Origin: Selaginella moellendorffii
Taxonomy: Eukaryota; Streptophyta; Lycopodiopsida; Selaginellales; Selaginellaceae
DNA length: 64,000 bases
Direction: 5' to 3'
Assembly (NCBI RefSeq): GCF_000143415.4
Contig: NW_003314296.1
Span: 539,645 to 603,644 of the forward strand
The notes beneath the pieces are model-generated. The model saw only the letters and a program-made list of their open reading frames with translations, was not told where the DNA came from and searched no databases. Below, piece by piece: positions 34,481-46,220 of this stretch. Made by a program: the position numbers and the translations under genes. Each line of letters opens with the position of its first letter. Position 1 is the stretch's first letter.

Positions 34481-35482
34481 TCAATGGTGAAATCCAGGCT
34501 TGCTGAACCATAAGGTCATTCTTTCCCCATCAGTATTTTCCACTGTAAGAAGACCATTGTTTTGCAAGCACAAGGCCAGTGCCAACCAACAAGGCCTCTT
34601 ACAATAGAAGCCGTATGTCCATATCACCTTAAAGTTCTGATCATACAAAACAAGGTTGCCATCCATTTGCAGGCGAACAAAACATCCAGCTCCAGCTCCA
34701 ACCGTGCCAAGATCCCAGACTGGATGACTCGTATCATCCTTCATAGCATCGCCTTTGTAAACCACAAAGTTGCAATCGTTTTGGATCTTGGCAAAATATT
34801 CCCCATTGGTTGAGACCAACACCTCTCCAATCCTCAGCACACCCTGGTGGAATCCATGAGGAGCTGATCGCCGGCATGTCTTGTAGATATCACAGTTTGG
34901 AGCATTATAAAATCCCCAATCCGGATCATGTTGGAACTGATTAATATTATAAACATTGGTAATGTTGTTACTAGACACAATTTTTGGATCGCCCAATTCT
35001 GTTGAAACCGTGTCTACGTTATTATTCCTTTCAGCAACTGTGTAGCTCATAGTGTATCTTCCCTGGATGACCTCAACACTGCCATGAAGATGATTCGCAA
35101 TATCATGCATCATGATAGCGAGGAGCTTCCTGAAATTTCTTTGCAGGGCAACTGCTGGAGCCTGGATTCCCACTGTGGGAAATATACTGCACATAATTTC
35201 TTTGTACCAAGGTCTCTCCAGCTCTCCCCAGAGGATGGCAACCTCTGCGAGCCTACCATCTCCTGTGGGGAGATGCATCATTATAAATCCCATCTCTTTG
35301 TAGTAAGATAGATGCCTTGGTATGCCATCAATCAGCTTGACGATTTCCTTGAACAAGAACATTCGGATCCCCGGTGTTATGGAATTGGGGCGCTGATGAG
35401 TAAAATCCGCAGCGTTATACAACTCGGGAAGAGCACAGAGGGAGAGAAGTATTAGCAAGAGCATGAAACGAGAAAATGCCAT
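34481..35482 (-). CDS. Secreted bulb-type (GNA-like) mannose-binding lectin with an unknown N-terminal domain
   Basis: 333 residues, one exon. Residues 1-24 are a signal peptide. Residues 25-190 form a region of about 165 residues that I do not recognise. Residues 195-330 are a B_lectin beta-prism with two intact QxDxNxVxY mannose sites (Gln234-Tyr242 and Gln272-Tyr280) and a third, lost one (Gln307-Glu315). It probably binds mannose-rich glycans outside the cell; such lectins are usually linked to defence. A TATA-like TTTATATCC on the minus strand (near 35540) supports the start. The unknown domain is also present in the dead copy next door, so the fusion predates that duplication. Confidence 0.88.
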   Translation of the reverse strand: MAFSRFMLLLILLSLCALPELYNAADFTHQRPNSITPGIRMFLFKEIVKLIDGIPRHLSYYKEMGFIMMHLPTGDGRLAEVAILWGELERPWYKEIMCSIFPTVGIQAPAVALQRNFRKLLAIMMHDIANHLHGSVEVIQGRYTMSYTVAERNNNVDTVSTELGDPKIVSSNNITNVYNINQFQHDPDWGFYNAPNCDIYKTCRRSAPHGFHQGVLRIGEVLVSTNGEYFAKIQNDCNFVVYKGDAMKDDTSHPVWDLGTVGAGAGCFVRLQMDGNLVLYDQNFKVIWTYGFYCKRPCWLALALCLQNNGLLTVENTDGERMTLWFSKPGFHH

Positions 35483-35972
35483 AGAGTTGCCTGTCTCATT
35501 GCATGAGTCCTCCTGAGATTTACTTAAAGAGAACTGCGGATATAAAGGAGAGAATTTGCTTTTGGATATGCGAGCACCAAAGCTCTGGTGTGATTGCTTG
35601 GTACACTTGGCTTGAAAACATATTTTGCTTGTACCTTAAATCGGACTAGAATTTTCAACACTTGTAAGCATATCAAGCCGACCACCTGTTTTGTCCAGCC
35701 CGAATTCCCTAGTAAAATCTAAGAAGAGTAGCAGAAAGTCATAGGTTCGAACCCTGTCCATCGCGCCAACTACTTTAAAGGATCCAGACAAAAGGAAGAA
35801 AGGAAGGAAGAACTCGTGTATGGCAGGAACTCCGATTAGTGATATCGACAGGGTATGTGCTCTGCTCTTTTGGAAATTCTAATAATGCCACTCTTGGGCA
35901 TTGGAATTGTAGGGTTTTAAGCTCGAGAAAAGGCGGTGGAATTGGCGCCTAGCGCAATTCTTATTTTAGGTC
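35483..35972. other. Divergent promoter region between lectin and MATE genes
   Basis: Holds the lectin TATA-like box and the MATE 5' UTR. A B-box-like GGTTCGAACCC at about 35744-35754 followed by CCATCGCGCCA looks like the 3' end of a tRNA but has no 5' half; probably a tRNA fragment. Confidence 0.5.
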
Positions 35973-38209
35973 ATGGCCGCGGATCTTCGCGTGGCGCTGC
36001 TGCCCGGCGAGGAATCCACACCATGCACAGAGAGCTCCGGATCGGCGGCGCCGGCGCTCAAGAATGACGATCGCAAGGCTGACAACGCCAGAGCATTGGA
36101 TTGCCTCGAGGAGGAGGACCGATTGGTGCTGTGGGAGGAGGTGAAGCGCCAGTGCTACATTGCGCTGCCGATGATCTGCGTCAATCTCCTCCAGTTTTTG
36201 ATCCAGGTCACGTCGGTCATGCTCGTGGGGCACTTGGGGGAGCTCCAGCTCGCCAGCGCTTCCCTCGCCACATCCTTTTGCGTTGTCACTGGCTTCAGCT
36301 TCCTGGTACGTGTCGAAATTCGGCGAAATTCGAGAGCTAGAGCATTTCAACCGCATAACTTTTGCATCATCGCGAGGAGATTTTTCGTTTTCATTCTCGC
36401 TTCCTAGTGTGTTCTTCGTGTGAAGCATGTAAGTTGGAGTTTCCTATTTGATGTTTGAGGGTTTCTTTCTGGTACGTATGGCTCACATATGCTTCCTTGT
36501 CCTTTAGTTTATCGTCTTGACTGGTTATTTTGTCCTCCCAGTCAGCCTTTCAATGTGTATCTATCGTGTCAGGGCGTGTCGCTCACAGTTTTGTTGTTGA
36601 CACCTTTTTTGTCTAGATGGGCATGGCAAGTGGTATTGAAACTCTTTGCGGACAAGCGTTTGGAGCACGGCAGTATCACTTACTTGGCATTTATCTACAA
36701 AGAGCTGTTGTAGTCCTCCTCATCCTATGCGTACCGATTGCCGTGGTGTGGCTCAACGTGGAACATCTTCTCAAGGCCCTGGGACAGGATCCGGTCATCT
36801 CTTACAACGCTGGGATCTACGCTCGATGGTTGATCCCGGGACTGGTTGCCTACTCGGTTCTCCAGCCGCTTGTCAAGTTCCTACAGACGCAGAGTGCCGT
36901 GATCCCGATGATGTTGTGCTCGCTGTTCACGCTGAGTGTCCACATTCCACTGTGCTGGGTTTTTGTCTACAAGCTTGAGTTTGGTGTCAAGGGGGCAGCC
37001 ATAGCGGCGACTTTTTCCAACTGGCTCAATGCCATACTACTGGCGAGCTATGTCAAGTTCTCGAAGACATGTCAGAAGACGTGGACCACTTTCTCGGCGG
37101 AGGCTTTTCAAGACTTCAGAGGCTTTTTCCGGCTCGCTATACCTTCGGCGGTTATGATCTGGTAAGAAAGTGTTTATGGTTTAAAGCAGTGCTGAATTTT
37201 TCGTGTTCTGGCAGCTTTGAGTACTGGTCGTTCGAAACTCTCGTACTTCTTTCCGGAATTTTGCCCAACCCTCAACTTGAAACGTCAGCTTTCTCGATTA
37301 TGTAAGTTTGTGGGAAACTAGAGTTTGTGGTCCTCATCTCTTCTGTTGCAGATTAAACACATTGTCTCTGTGCTATATGGTTCCTTATGGCCTGAGTGCA
37401 GCAGCAAGGTAGGAGAATTGACTCAAAAAACCTTTTTTTTCCTTTGTAATTTTATAAGTTTTTGCTTTGGCAGCACTCGAGTGTCAAATGAACTTGGAGC
37501 TGGGCACCCAGTGTCCGCAAAGACTGCAGTATGTGTGACAATTAGCGTTGGACTTTTGGATTCCTGCCTAGTTGCTACACTGTTGCTCTCGACGCGGAAC
37601 GTCTTGGGATATGCCTTCAGCAACGAGGAGGAGGTCGTCAAGTATGTAGCAAGCTTAATGCCACTTACAACACTCATAAGTGTTCTGGATCCTATTCAAG
37701 GGATTTTTTCAGGTCCTCGCTTGTTGTTTTAAGTTTTTCTCTAGCTAAACTTTGATTGTATGCAGGTGTAGCTAGAGGCTGTGGATGGCAAGGTTTAGGC
37801 GCCGTTGCAAACCTTGGAGCATATTATATTGTGGGTTTACCATTGGGATCAGTTTTGGCTTTCTTCTTCGATCTGAAGGGAAGGGTATGTCTGACTTTCA
37901 AAAGCTATCCTCGTGCATCTTAGTTTTCTGACTCTCTTTACAGGGTTTGTGGATTGGAATAGTTTGCGGCATTGCAACTCAAGCGACTCTCCTCACAATC
38001 GTTACCCTCTCGACAAACTGGCAAAAACAAGTGAGGAAAAGAGCTACTGAGGTCATGATACTAACTTTTAACATCTTGCAGGCTCGAGAGGCTTGGGAGA
38101 GAGTGCATAGAGAAGAAGAAGGTCTGGAGGAACCTAAAACAGGTAACGCTAAATGCAAATCATCTGTTTGATTCATCACTTTTTGGTTTCAGGATCTCAA
38201 CACTGTTGA
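35973..38209 (+). CDS. MATE (DTX-type) multidrug and toxin efflux transporter, 9 exons
   Basis: Proton- or sodium-driven export of organic compounds, typically at the plasma membrane or tonoplast. Exons: 35973-36305, 36617-37161, 37215-37301, 37352-37408, 37474-37712, 37766-37884, 37944-38030, 38082-38142, 38193-38209, giving 514 residues, the DTX length. After a hydrophilic N-terminus of about 60 residues come the MatE repeats: GHLGELQLASASLA, then GMASGIETLCGQAFGA, ending the first repeat near residue 300, and STRVSNELGAGHP opening the conserved part of the second. Intron 7 (38031-38081, 51 nt) can be read through in frame, but skipping it restores the family sequence TNWQKQAREAWERV. Fragments of this gene, introns included, recur scrambled at 53.7-54.3 kb. 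A gypsy element begins 230 bp downstream. Confidence 0.93.
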
Positions 38210-38439
38210 AAATATGGGAACTTCGAAAAGAGAACGAAAGGAAAACCAGTGATTTTGTGCGTGAAATTGCATTTTAATTTAAAGAATTGACGAAGTGTCT
38301 ACTCTGCCCTACTGCCTATGTGGCAGCTCTCTTGTTGCAAGGTGTTATGACTTACAAACAGGTCAACTCGTCATGTTTTCCCCAAAAAGTGTTTGCCTTA
38401 AATAATGATTTTAAAATTATTATATAAAGTTTTTAAAAC

Positions 38440-38656
38440 TGTGAGGTCCAAGTGTACAGTTATGATACTATATACTAATATTAGCATAGTGGCATTTCTA
38501 TCAGGAGAGTTTCTGGATCCTCCAATCTTCCCGAAACTATCGCAAACCATATGGGTTTTGGTAATTGTTAAATTGATTTCTACTCATAGTTAGGGTTTTT
38601 GGGCTAATTGATATGCATATTTTTTGTATTCTTTTTTTATATTCTATGCATTCAGA
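38440..38656 (+). repeat. 5' LTR of the plus-strand family B element
   Basis: The ends match the 3' LTR, but the central part (about 38493-38588) is unrelated to the centre of the other LTRs (43286-43342, and the corresponding parts at 8907 and 22350) and about 40 bp longer. It ends TGCATTCAGA where the 3' LTR has TGCACTCACA. Confidence 0.85.
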
Positions 38657-41600
38657 TTGGTGGAGGTGAGGAACACTTTTTATTGTCCTTGAGGAGTGCT
38701 TAGATTTAAGATTTTGGTCTAGATCTAAATTTTGCATCGTTTAGATCTACTTTTTTCCATTTCCTTTTATTTGTTCTTTCCTTTCAAGATTTTGGTTTAG
38801 GTCTAATTTTTCCATTGTCTAGATTTCCTTTACCTTCTAGTTTTTTTCTCATTTCTCTTCTTTTGCTCTTTCATTTTTATTCATCTTTATGGTAGAGCAG
38901 CAATCTTTTCCTCCTTTGACTCTAGAGTAGCAATTGGTGCATGCTATGTCATTACAGTTAAACAACCAAACTCAGTTAATGGTGGCATTCACGGCACGTT
39001 GTATAACTCCTCCTGCTTCTAATGCCAATTTTCACGTTCAGTAGGAGTTCTTTTGTGAAAATCCTAGGGATGATGTGTACCATTGGTTTGATCACTTCAT
39101 GATGATTGCCACATATCATTCTTAGGAGAATGCTTGATGTTTGTGTGAGTTTCCCATGTGTCTCCAAGGGACAGCATTGCAGTGGTACAATGGTTTGAGC
39201 GTAGACACTCGTGGGGATTGGAGTGTTCTCCCGGACGTCTTCAAATGCGCAGTCGAACATGCCAACAATTGTGATGATGCCTTCCAACAATTGCATTATT
39301 TTCGTTAAGGGCCATCTGAGTCGGTGATGCAAGTTGGCGTTCGATTCTGAAATCTCTTGCTTCGTGCGAAGCCAAATATGTCGGAGCAGATCAAGCTAGG
39401 AATGTTGTGGCCAACACTTTGTCAAGATCTTGTCAAACTTGTATATGCACTTGCTCCAACCACCCTTAACAATGCTTTTTGCTTGGCATAATGTTATGAG
39501 ACGTCGCCTCTTCCACTTCTTGCTGCACGTCTTTCTGCTCCACTTCCTATGGGCGATGGTCTTGTTCCAATAAAGGTTGATGCTGTTGTTGCTCGAGTCC
39601 AAGGACAAGGGTGAGGATGTGGTTGTGGCTATGATATTCACTATTAGGCATGTGACGAAGTTGGTCACACTTATCGACATTGTCGACATTTTCCAGATTG
39701 GTGACCTCCATTTCCTAGATGGAAACTTTGGCATCAACAACGTCCTGTTGGTGCTGTTGTAGTGGAAGGTCTTGACACCGAGATGCATCTAGGAAATGAG
39801 GAGTCGTAAAAGTAACGGAGGAACCTTGTGTGAATAAGTCAGTGACCACTCCATCTTTCTTTCAGGAGTATCATTAAGGGGTTCACTTGACACCAGTTTA
39901 TTCAGTGTTTACTTTCCAAGCTCGTTTTTATAACAAAAAGTCTTTCTATTATTCTCTCTGTATTGGTTGATATAGGTTCAAGTTTATCTTCTATTGCTCG
40001 ACCTATTGCCATACGTTGTTGTCTATACTTGTGTTGTGCAGCAAAGCTAGTTTTCATTCTTTGTGGCAACAGCCGTACACATACATATGCACAGGATGAG
40101 GCAGACCTGGTTGTGCATGTGAGCGATCTCAAGCTTAGATTGTAGTCATTGTAGGTGGTGCCAAGTCAAGTTTTTGACCTTATCGTTAGTATGGATTAGT
40201 TGTAGTGCAATTATGTTGACTTTGAGACTTTTCCCCCTTATTTTATACTTTCTTATATTTCATTTATTCCTCTCACTTTTATACCTCTTCATCCCTTTAC
40301 TTCTACCTCTACTTTGATTACTTTTGTCTCCCCACTATTTTCTCTTATATTTCCGTTTTGTTCTACTCTTCCCTTTTTCGATCCCTTCGACAATCTTTGT
40401 ATTGTAGCAGTTGACCGGCTCATAAAAGAGTATGCCAATCTTTTTGAATTTAACCTATCGTCTGGGGCCAAAATTGCCACACGTCATTTGATTCCAACTG
40501 GGAATGCTCATCCAATCAAGGTTCATGTTCGTCGTTAGTCACCTAAAGAGATCAAGATTTTACGTGCAAAGGTCAAAGAGATGTTGGAAAAGGGTGTTAT
40601 TCAAAAGTTGTGGAGTCTTTGGGCATGTGAACCTTATTTTGTGATGAAGCCTGATAGGAGTACTCATTTCTGCATTGACTATCGTTCGTTAAATGAAATG
40701 ACAATCCCGGATATGTACCCTCTTCCTCCCACTGGATCATCTGGGAAAAAGTCATTGGTTCACTAAGCTAGATCTTGTTTCTAAGCACTGGCAAGTACCG
40801 ATGGCGGAAGAAGATATTTCTAAGATTGTTTTTCATACACCATTTGGTTTGTATGAGTTCTTGGTGATGCCGTTTGGTTTGAACAATACTTCAGCAACTT
40901 TCTAGCAGATGATGGACGAGGTTCTATGCTAGAGGTGACTGCTGACTTCATTGATGATGTTTTGATTCACTTGAGGGGACATGGGAAGAATATATCCATG
41001 ATGTTTGTACGAGTGTTGGATCAACTATGAGAAGTTGGTTTAAAGTTGAAGCAGTCGAAGTGTGTGTTTAGGTCCAAAGACATGATTTATCTTGGGTACC
41101 GTATTTCTCGTGAGGGTTTGCAAGTTCTTTACTCCGAAGTGTGTGAATAATATGAAGCGCTTCCTGGGCAAAATGCAATATCTCGATTGTTTTATGGATC
41201 ATCTTTCTAATCACACTATACCGTTGCAGCATTGTTGAAGTTATCAACGTCATCTTTCATCTGATCTTTGGATTGTGAGAGGGCATTTATGGATCTCAAA
41301 GAACTATTGACGACTCCTCCAATTTTGGCATATCCTAATTACACTGGACTTTTTATTTTGCGCATGGATGTTTTTGACATTGGTCTTGGAGGTGTGTTGA
41401 TGCAAAAAAGCCCGAGTGTGCCTAGTTAGCGCCATCCTATTGTGTATATACACCGTACATTACAACAAGCAGAGGTGAACTACTCCACGACAGAGAAGGA
41501 GTGTTTAATAGCAGTCTGGGGTTTTAAGAAACTTCATGCATATTTACATGGTTCTCGGATGTTACTATAAGGTGATTATGTTGCCGTTACTTCATTATTG

Positions 41601-43233
41601 AAGCAGAAAAACCTGATTGGTCATATTGCTCAGTGGGCTTTGAAGTTTCATATATATGATTTTGATATTGTTCATTGCCTGGGGAGTTCTATGGCTGATG
41701 CTGATGCCCTTTCTTGAGCTCCTCTTCCTTCTTCACTCTCTTCTCATGTTTCTAATGAGCCTGTTATTCTAGCATCTGTGGATTTTCTCGATGAGGATTC
41801 TGTGTCATCAGCAATTGCTGTACTTGATGTTTAGTGTCCACAAGGTGTAGAACAAGATTTACCTTCTCTTGATGAGGTTCGTGAGGCTCACAAGATTGAG
41901 CTATGAATTTGAAAGCTTCAAAATAGGTTTAAGAATCCTGCATCACTTGCTAGTGACTTGCTATTCCGGCATTTACATTTTCAATATTGCCTTGAAGGTG
42001 GCCTTCTTTATTTTGTGGGGATGGTTTTTGATAATCCTTTACAGCTGGTGGTTCCTTCCGTCTTTATTCCGCGATTTCTCCATGCCTATCATGATTTTTT
42101 TGTTCTAGGCGGGCATATGGGACATTGTCATGGAACCAAGAAGCTATGTAGGTCTTTCTATTGGCCAAAAATGCAACATGATGTTATCCAGTATATGCGT
42201 AGCTGTGTTTAGTGCTAGGCTTATAATATTCCCCCTCATGCCGTGGAAGGACGGTTGGAGTCAATTGCAATTCCCCATCCATTTGAGCTTATGGCATTTG
42301 AGCTTATAGGACCTTTTTTACAATCAACTGTTGGCAATGAATGTATTATTATTGTTTTTGATTATTTGACTCATTGGGTGGAAGTTGGTGCTCTTGCTAG
42401 TGCCTTTTAAATACTTCCTCCTCAATCAAGTGGTGTTCCAACATTTTTGTTTGGAGTGGATTTTTTTGGATAATGGTCCCACATTTATGGCTAAGGTATT
42501 TCATGTTTTGATGTCTCGATTGGGGATACACCACACTTTCACAAGTGCTTATCATGCATAGTCAAACAGTTTAATGAAACAACTCGTTCGGACATTTAAA
42601 GGAATGATCGCAAAGTACGTGAACTTTCAACATTTGGATTGAGATGGTTATTTATTGTCTCTTCAATATGCATATATCATAAAGGTGCAGAGTTCTGTTA
42701 GTGCTTCACCATATAAACTCCTATATGGTTATAATTCAATATTACTAACGGAGCTAGGTTTACCTTTACGATTATCACGAGCTGCTGATGCTAAGTCATA
42801 AGATTAGTATTTGATGAGCATTCTTCCACTTGTCTATTGAACACTTAGGCCATATACAAGTGGGATAATAATGGCGCTACAACTCCCATCATCATCCACC
42901 TATAGAGTACAAAGTGGATGACGTGGTGTTAGTCTATTTTCCCTATCTTACGGTATGTGGTTTATCTAAGAGGCTCCTTGCTCAATAGAAAGGTTTATAT
43001 TGGGTGTTATGGCAAGTTTGATCACAAGTTTATAAGGTTAAGCATGATGTCCAGCAAGTCAATCCTCTAAAAATTATGCATGTGCTACAGTTAAAATGCT
43101 TCGTACAAAGAGATTATGAATAATTAATACCACCTACAGATCCACCAATGCCTCCTCTTAACATTCCTCCAGATCCCAACCCATCTACAAAAAAACCTTG
43201 ATGGTCTTCCATTATTCTAAGAGGAGGGGATGA

Positions 43234-43409
43234 TGTGAGGTCCAAGTGTATAGCTACAATGCTATATACTAATATTAGCATAGTGGGATTTTAGTAGCCA
43301 TCTGATTGGTTTTAATCCAGACTACTCACTCCTATATATAAGTTAAGGTTTTTGGGTTAATTGATATGCACATTTTCTATATTCCTTTTCCATATTTCAT
43401 GCACTCACA
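43234..43409 (+). repeat. 3' LTR of the plus-strand family B element
   Basis: 176 bp, TGTGAG to CTCACA with perfect short inverted termini, preceded by a polypurine tract. Confidence 0.9.
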
Positions 43410-44960
43410 AAACTGTTTAAAATTTTTTGCATCATAATGTGTAACTATATATAAAATATGAATATACTAACTCTGGATGTAATTGAAAAAATCATAAAAT
43501 ATAAATACATTAAATTTATTCTTGTATTTAGGTTTTTAATAAATTTAATTAAATTGGGAATTAGAATTACAATAAAGTGCTACACGTTGCATGTAGCAAC
43601 GCTTAGTTTGCTTAATAGTAGTGTTATTCTTACTTATTAATCTAATTGATCAAATAAAGTTTATAATTATAAGCATGTTTGTAATTTATAAACACAAGAC
43701 TAATCTTATTACATTAAATGATAGATTAAAAAATAATATACTAGGAGGGTTTAAGAAAATTTATAAATTATAAACATGTTTATAAATTATAAATACAAGA
43801 TTAATCTAAATAAATAACAACCTTTAGATGGTAGAATATCCTAAAATATCCAAGCATATTCTAAGTTTATCCACTACCATCCTAGTCTTCCTGCTTAAGC
43901 AAACCAAAAACATCACCTATTTAGTATTGGAGTAATTTCAAAAGCAATCCCCATTCTATCCTTATTATACATTTGGGAACACATATGATAGAACAAGTAG
44001 CAACATAGCATAATTGGTATTATTTTAATGTCTAAGGCAATCAGTTATTCTATCCCAATTATACATTTGGGAATGCCCCTACAAAGATAGTATCATGCTA
44101 GCAATAGTACAAAAAGTTTTGTGTTAATATGAAGCCATTTGCCACAATATACATAATTTCTTTAGCATTATCCAACTTCTATGACTCTACAGGAATACCC
44201 CTACCCAAGCTGCTCATGTTTGCCCAAAGTATACAATTCATCAGTAGTTGAAAACATTAGAGCTTTAGCCTGAATTGAAAGAATAAAGCTCTCCATAAAC
44301 CGCAAAGTGCTCATATCTAGCACCTATGGAATGTTGTACCATGCTGTAAATTTGATGTTCAATCTCCCACTTATAAATGCTGTAATATTTTATCACAGAT
44401 TATATTTTTGTTTTACTAAATAAATAACAACAAAAACCATTGAGAGGATCCAAGTTGATCATGCATGCAGATTAGTCCCCCTTTCTCCACACTTATAAAA
44501 ACAGGTTAAGATAGTATGAGACCAAGCACAATAGAAACTTGGCATCTCCATATGCAAGCAATGGTACATAAGCATTTAATTGATTATGCCAGAAAATGGA
44601 ATTGATTTCTTTTGACTAGTATGATGTTTTTTTATCGAAATTAGGTACTATAATAAGACAAATACATAGTGCTATGTGAAGCTTGGAATAGAACCAATAA
44701 AAATAAGGTTTTTAAACCTATTCAACACAATGTATCTTTTCATAAACTTCATCACAAATGACTTATTTATTTGGGCCATTTAGTTCATAAATATTAGGTC
44801 GTAATGATTATTTTAAATTAATCTAATATTTAATAAATTTATTTTTCCAACAAGAATATGATAGACAAAGTTAATTATTAGAAATATTTTTTTACAAGAA
44901 TCTAATTTTTATCTATATCAATCTGTCAAGTAAACAGAATAAAGACATATATATACATAC

Positions 44961-44991
<31 letters not shown>

Positions 44992-45100
44992 CATATGAAT
45001 CAGTTTTTTTAGGTTAGATAGATACCTTCATAATAATATCTATAATGGTTTACAGTCCATACTTATCACTTTTTTATGTTTTATTTACTTTTTGTAGTAC
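43410..45100. other. AT-rich intergenic DNA with a microsatellite
   Basis: 43577-43740 is repeated at 53412-53560 (shared 'aagtttataattataagcat' and following bases). A TA/TACA/GA microsatellite runs from about 44945 to 44993. No gene seen. Confidence 0.55.
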
Positions 45101-45109
45101 TGCTCCTGC

Positions 45110-45870
45110 AACTTTTGGATGAATTGGAATATTAAATCCACATGATATTGACAATATTGTAGAAGCTGTGACAAATGTTTTATCTAAAATAAAATATAAA
45201 AAACCTTACTTGAGAACATGTAATATATTAATGTACTAACTTCTAAAGGATTTGTTGATACCATTATTAAAACAAAGTATCAATGTAGTATTACATCTAC
45301 ACCTGAAACTGTTAATGGTGAAAGTTTAAAATTAGGTTTTGAAAATCTTTTATATGGTAGGATTAGTTCTTTAAAAGAAAATTTATCTGACTTTTTTGCT
45401 GTTAATTATTTTATACAATATAACTCAGAGGCAGTCCTGGATTTTTATTGAAAAAATAATTATATTATAGCTTATATTTTGATGATTTTTACTGCAATCT
45501 TAAAAACTAGTACTTTGATTTTTGGTTTTAAGTTATTTACTGATAAATTTTTGATATTTCCAAATGGTAGAAATCTATTGCTATTGGATTCTTCTTGTAG
45601 CCTTGTATTATATTCAGAAAACACTTTAATTTGGAAAAATAAAAGTCTTATAAAAAGGTTTTCAAAATTGTTTTCTAGTCTTACAACTTGATGGTAATCT
45701 GGTTTTATATGATAATAAAGAATCCATCTGGGCTACTAATACTAACTGTCATAAAGATAATTATTGTGAATTACCAACATTATTTACTATTCAGAGTGAC
45801 TGTAATTAACTAATATATTCTGCAAATTTTCCTAATAATGTTTTATGGCATTTATTTTGAAAAAATGATC
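45110..45870 (+). pseudogene. AT-drifted bulb-type lectin relic
   Basis: 45540-45645 reads FLIFPNGRNLLLLDSSC followed by LVLYSENTLIWKN, and after a +1 frame change near 45685 reads LQLDGNLVLYDNKESIWATN, including one perfect QxDxNxVxY mannose site, then a third strand ending at TAA (near 45809). This is the B_lectin fold with frame breaks. The upstream part (45110-45450) is partly open but unrecognised. Codons are nearly all AT-ending, unlike the GC-balanced lectin at 34.5 kb, so this is an old copy in AT-rich DNA or one from a different lineage. Confidence 0.7.
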
Positions 45871-46220
45871 AAACTATTTACATATTTAGGATCAAAGCCA
45901 TGGTCACATATTTGTGCTGCTCAAAGTATCACAACTAATGTTTTCCAGTGATAGAGTTGACGCCTGCCGCGACAACTACATAACTTCAATCTTGCCATGC
46001 ATGTAAATGTAAGTTGTTATGGTCTTCAGACAAAGCGTATAATACATAAAGTCAAACTTGGAACGGTTAGTAGGCAATGCTTTTCATTGTCAAACCTCGA
46101 GACTGCCTAGAATTTGCTAGAAAATAAAAATTAAAAGCTGCACTGTGTTCTCAATATGGTATCCACACTTGAAAGCCTTGCTATATAGCTTGGTTTCTTT
46201 CTCTAGGGCTTAAAGCAACA
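45871..46220. other. Promoter region of the hydrolase gene
   Basis: AT-rich with no gene. The last 80 bp carry TATATAGC near 46182 and the 5' UTR. Confidence 0.5.

Larger units (their letters stand above)
38440..43409 (+). mobile_element. Ty3/gypsy LTR retrotransposon, family B, decayed
   Basis: LTRs 38440-38656 and 43234-43409, each starting TGTGAGGTCC; the right end is CTCACA. AAAC lies directly outside both (38436-38439 and 43410-43413), a 4-bp target duplication. Order inside: gag (about 38940-39480, QGTALQWYNG), a CCHC-like knuckle (CDEVGHTYRHC, near 39650), RT (about 40400-41100; FGLYEFLVMPFGLNN), RNase H (about 41280-41720; TTEKECLIAVWGFKKLHAYL), integrase (about 41900-42800; GGHMGHCHGTKKL and SFYWPKM), and a purine tract AAGAGGAGGGGATGA before the 3' LTR. 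The order RT, RNase H, integrase makes it Ty3/gypsy. Many in-frame stops and frame changes make it dead. Confidence 0.92.

Noticed and set aside
35744-35771. tRNA gene suggested by a perfect B-box followed by CCATCGCGCCA
   Set aside because: No matching 5' acceptor, D-arm or anticodon arm upstream; at most a 3' tRNA fragment.
38031-38081. In-frame retained segment of 17 codons in the MATE gene
   Set aside because: It has GT and AG ends and a pyrimidine-rich tail, and removing it restores the conserved family sequence.
44945-44993. CRISPR-like or regulatory array
   Set aside because: It is a simple TA/TACA/GA microsatellite; no spaced repeats, and the genome is eukaryotic.
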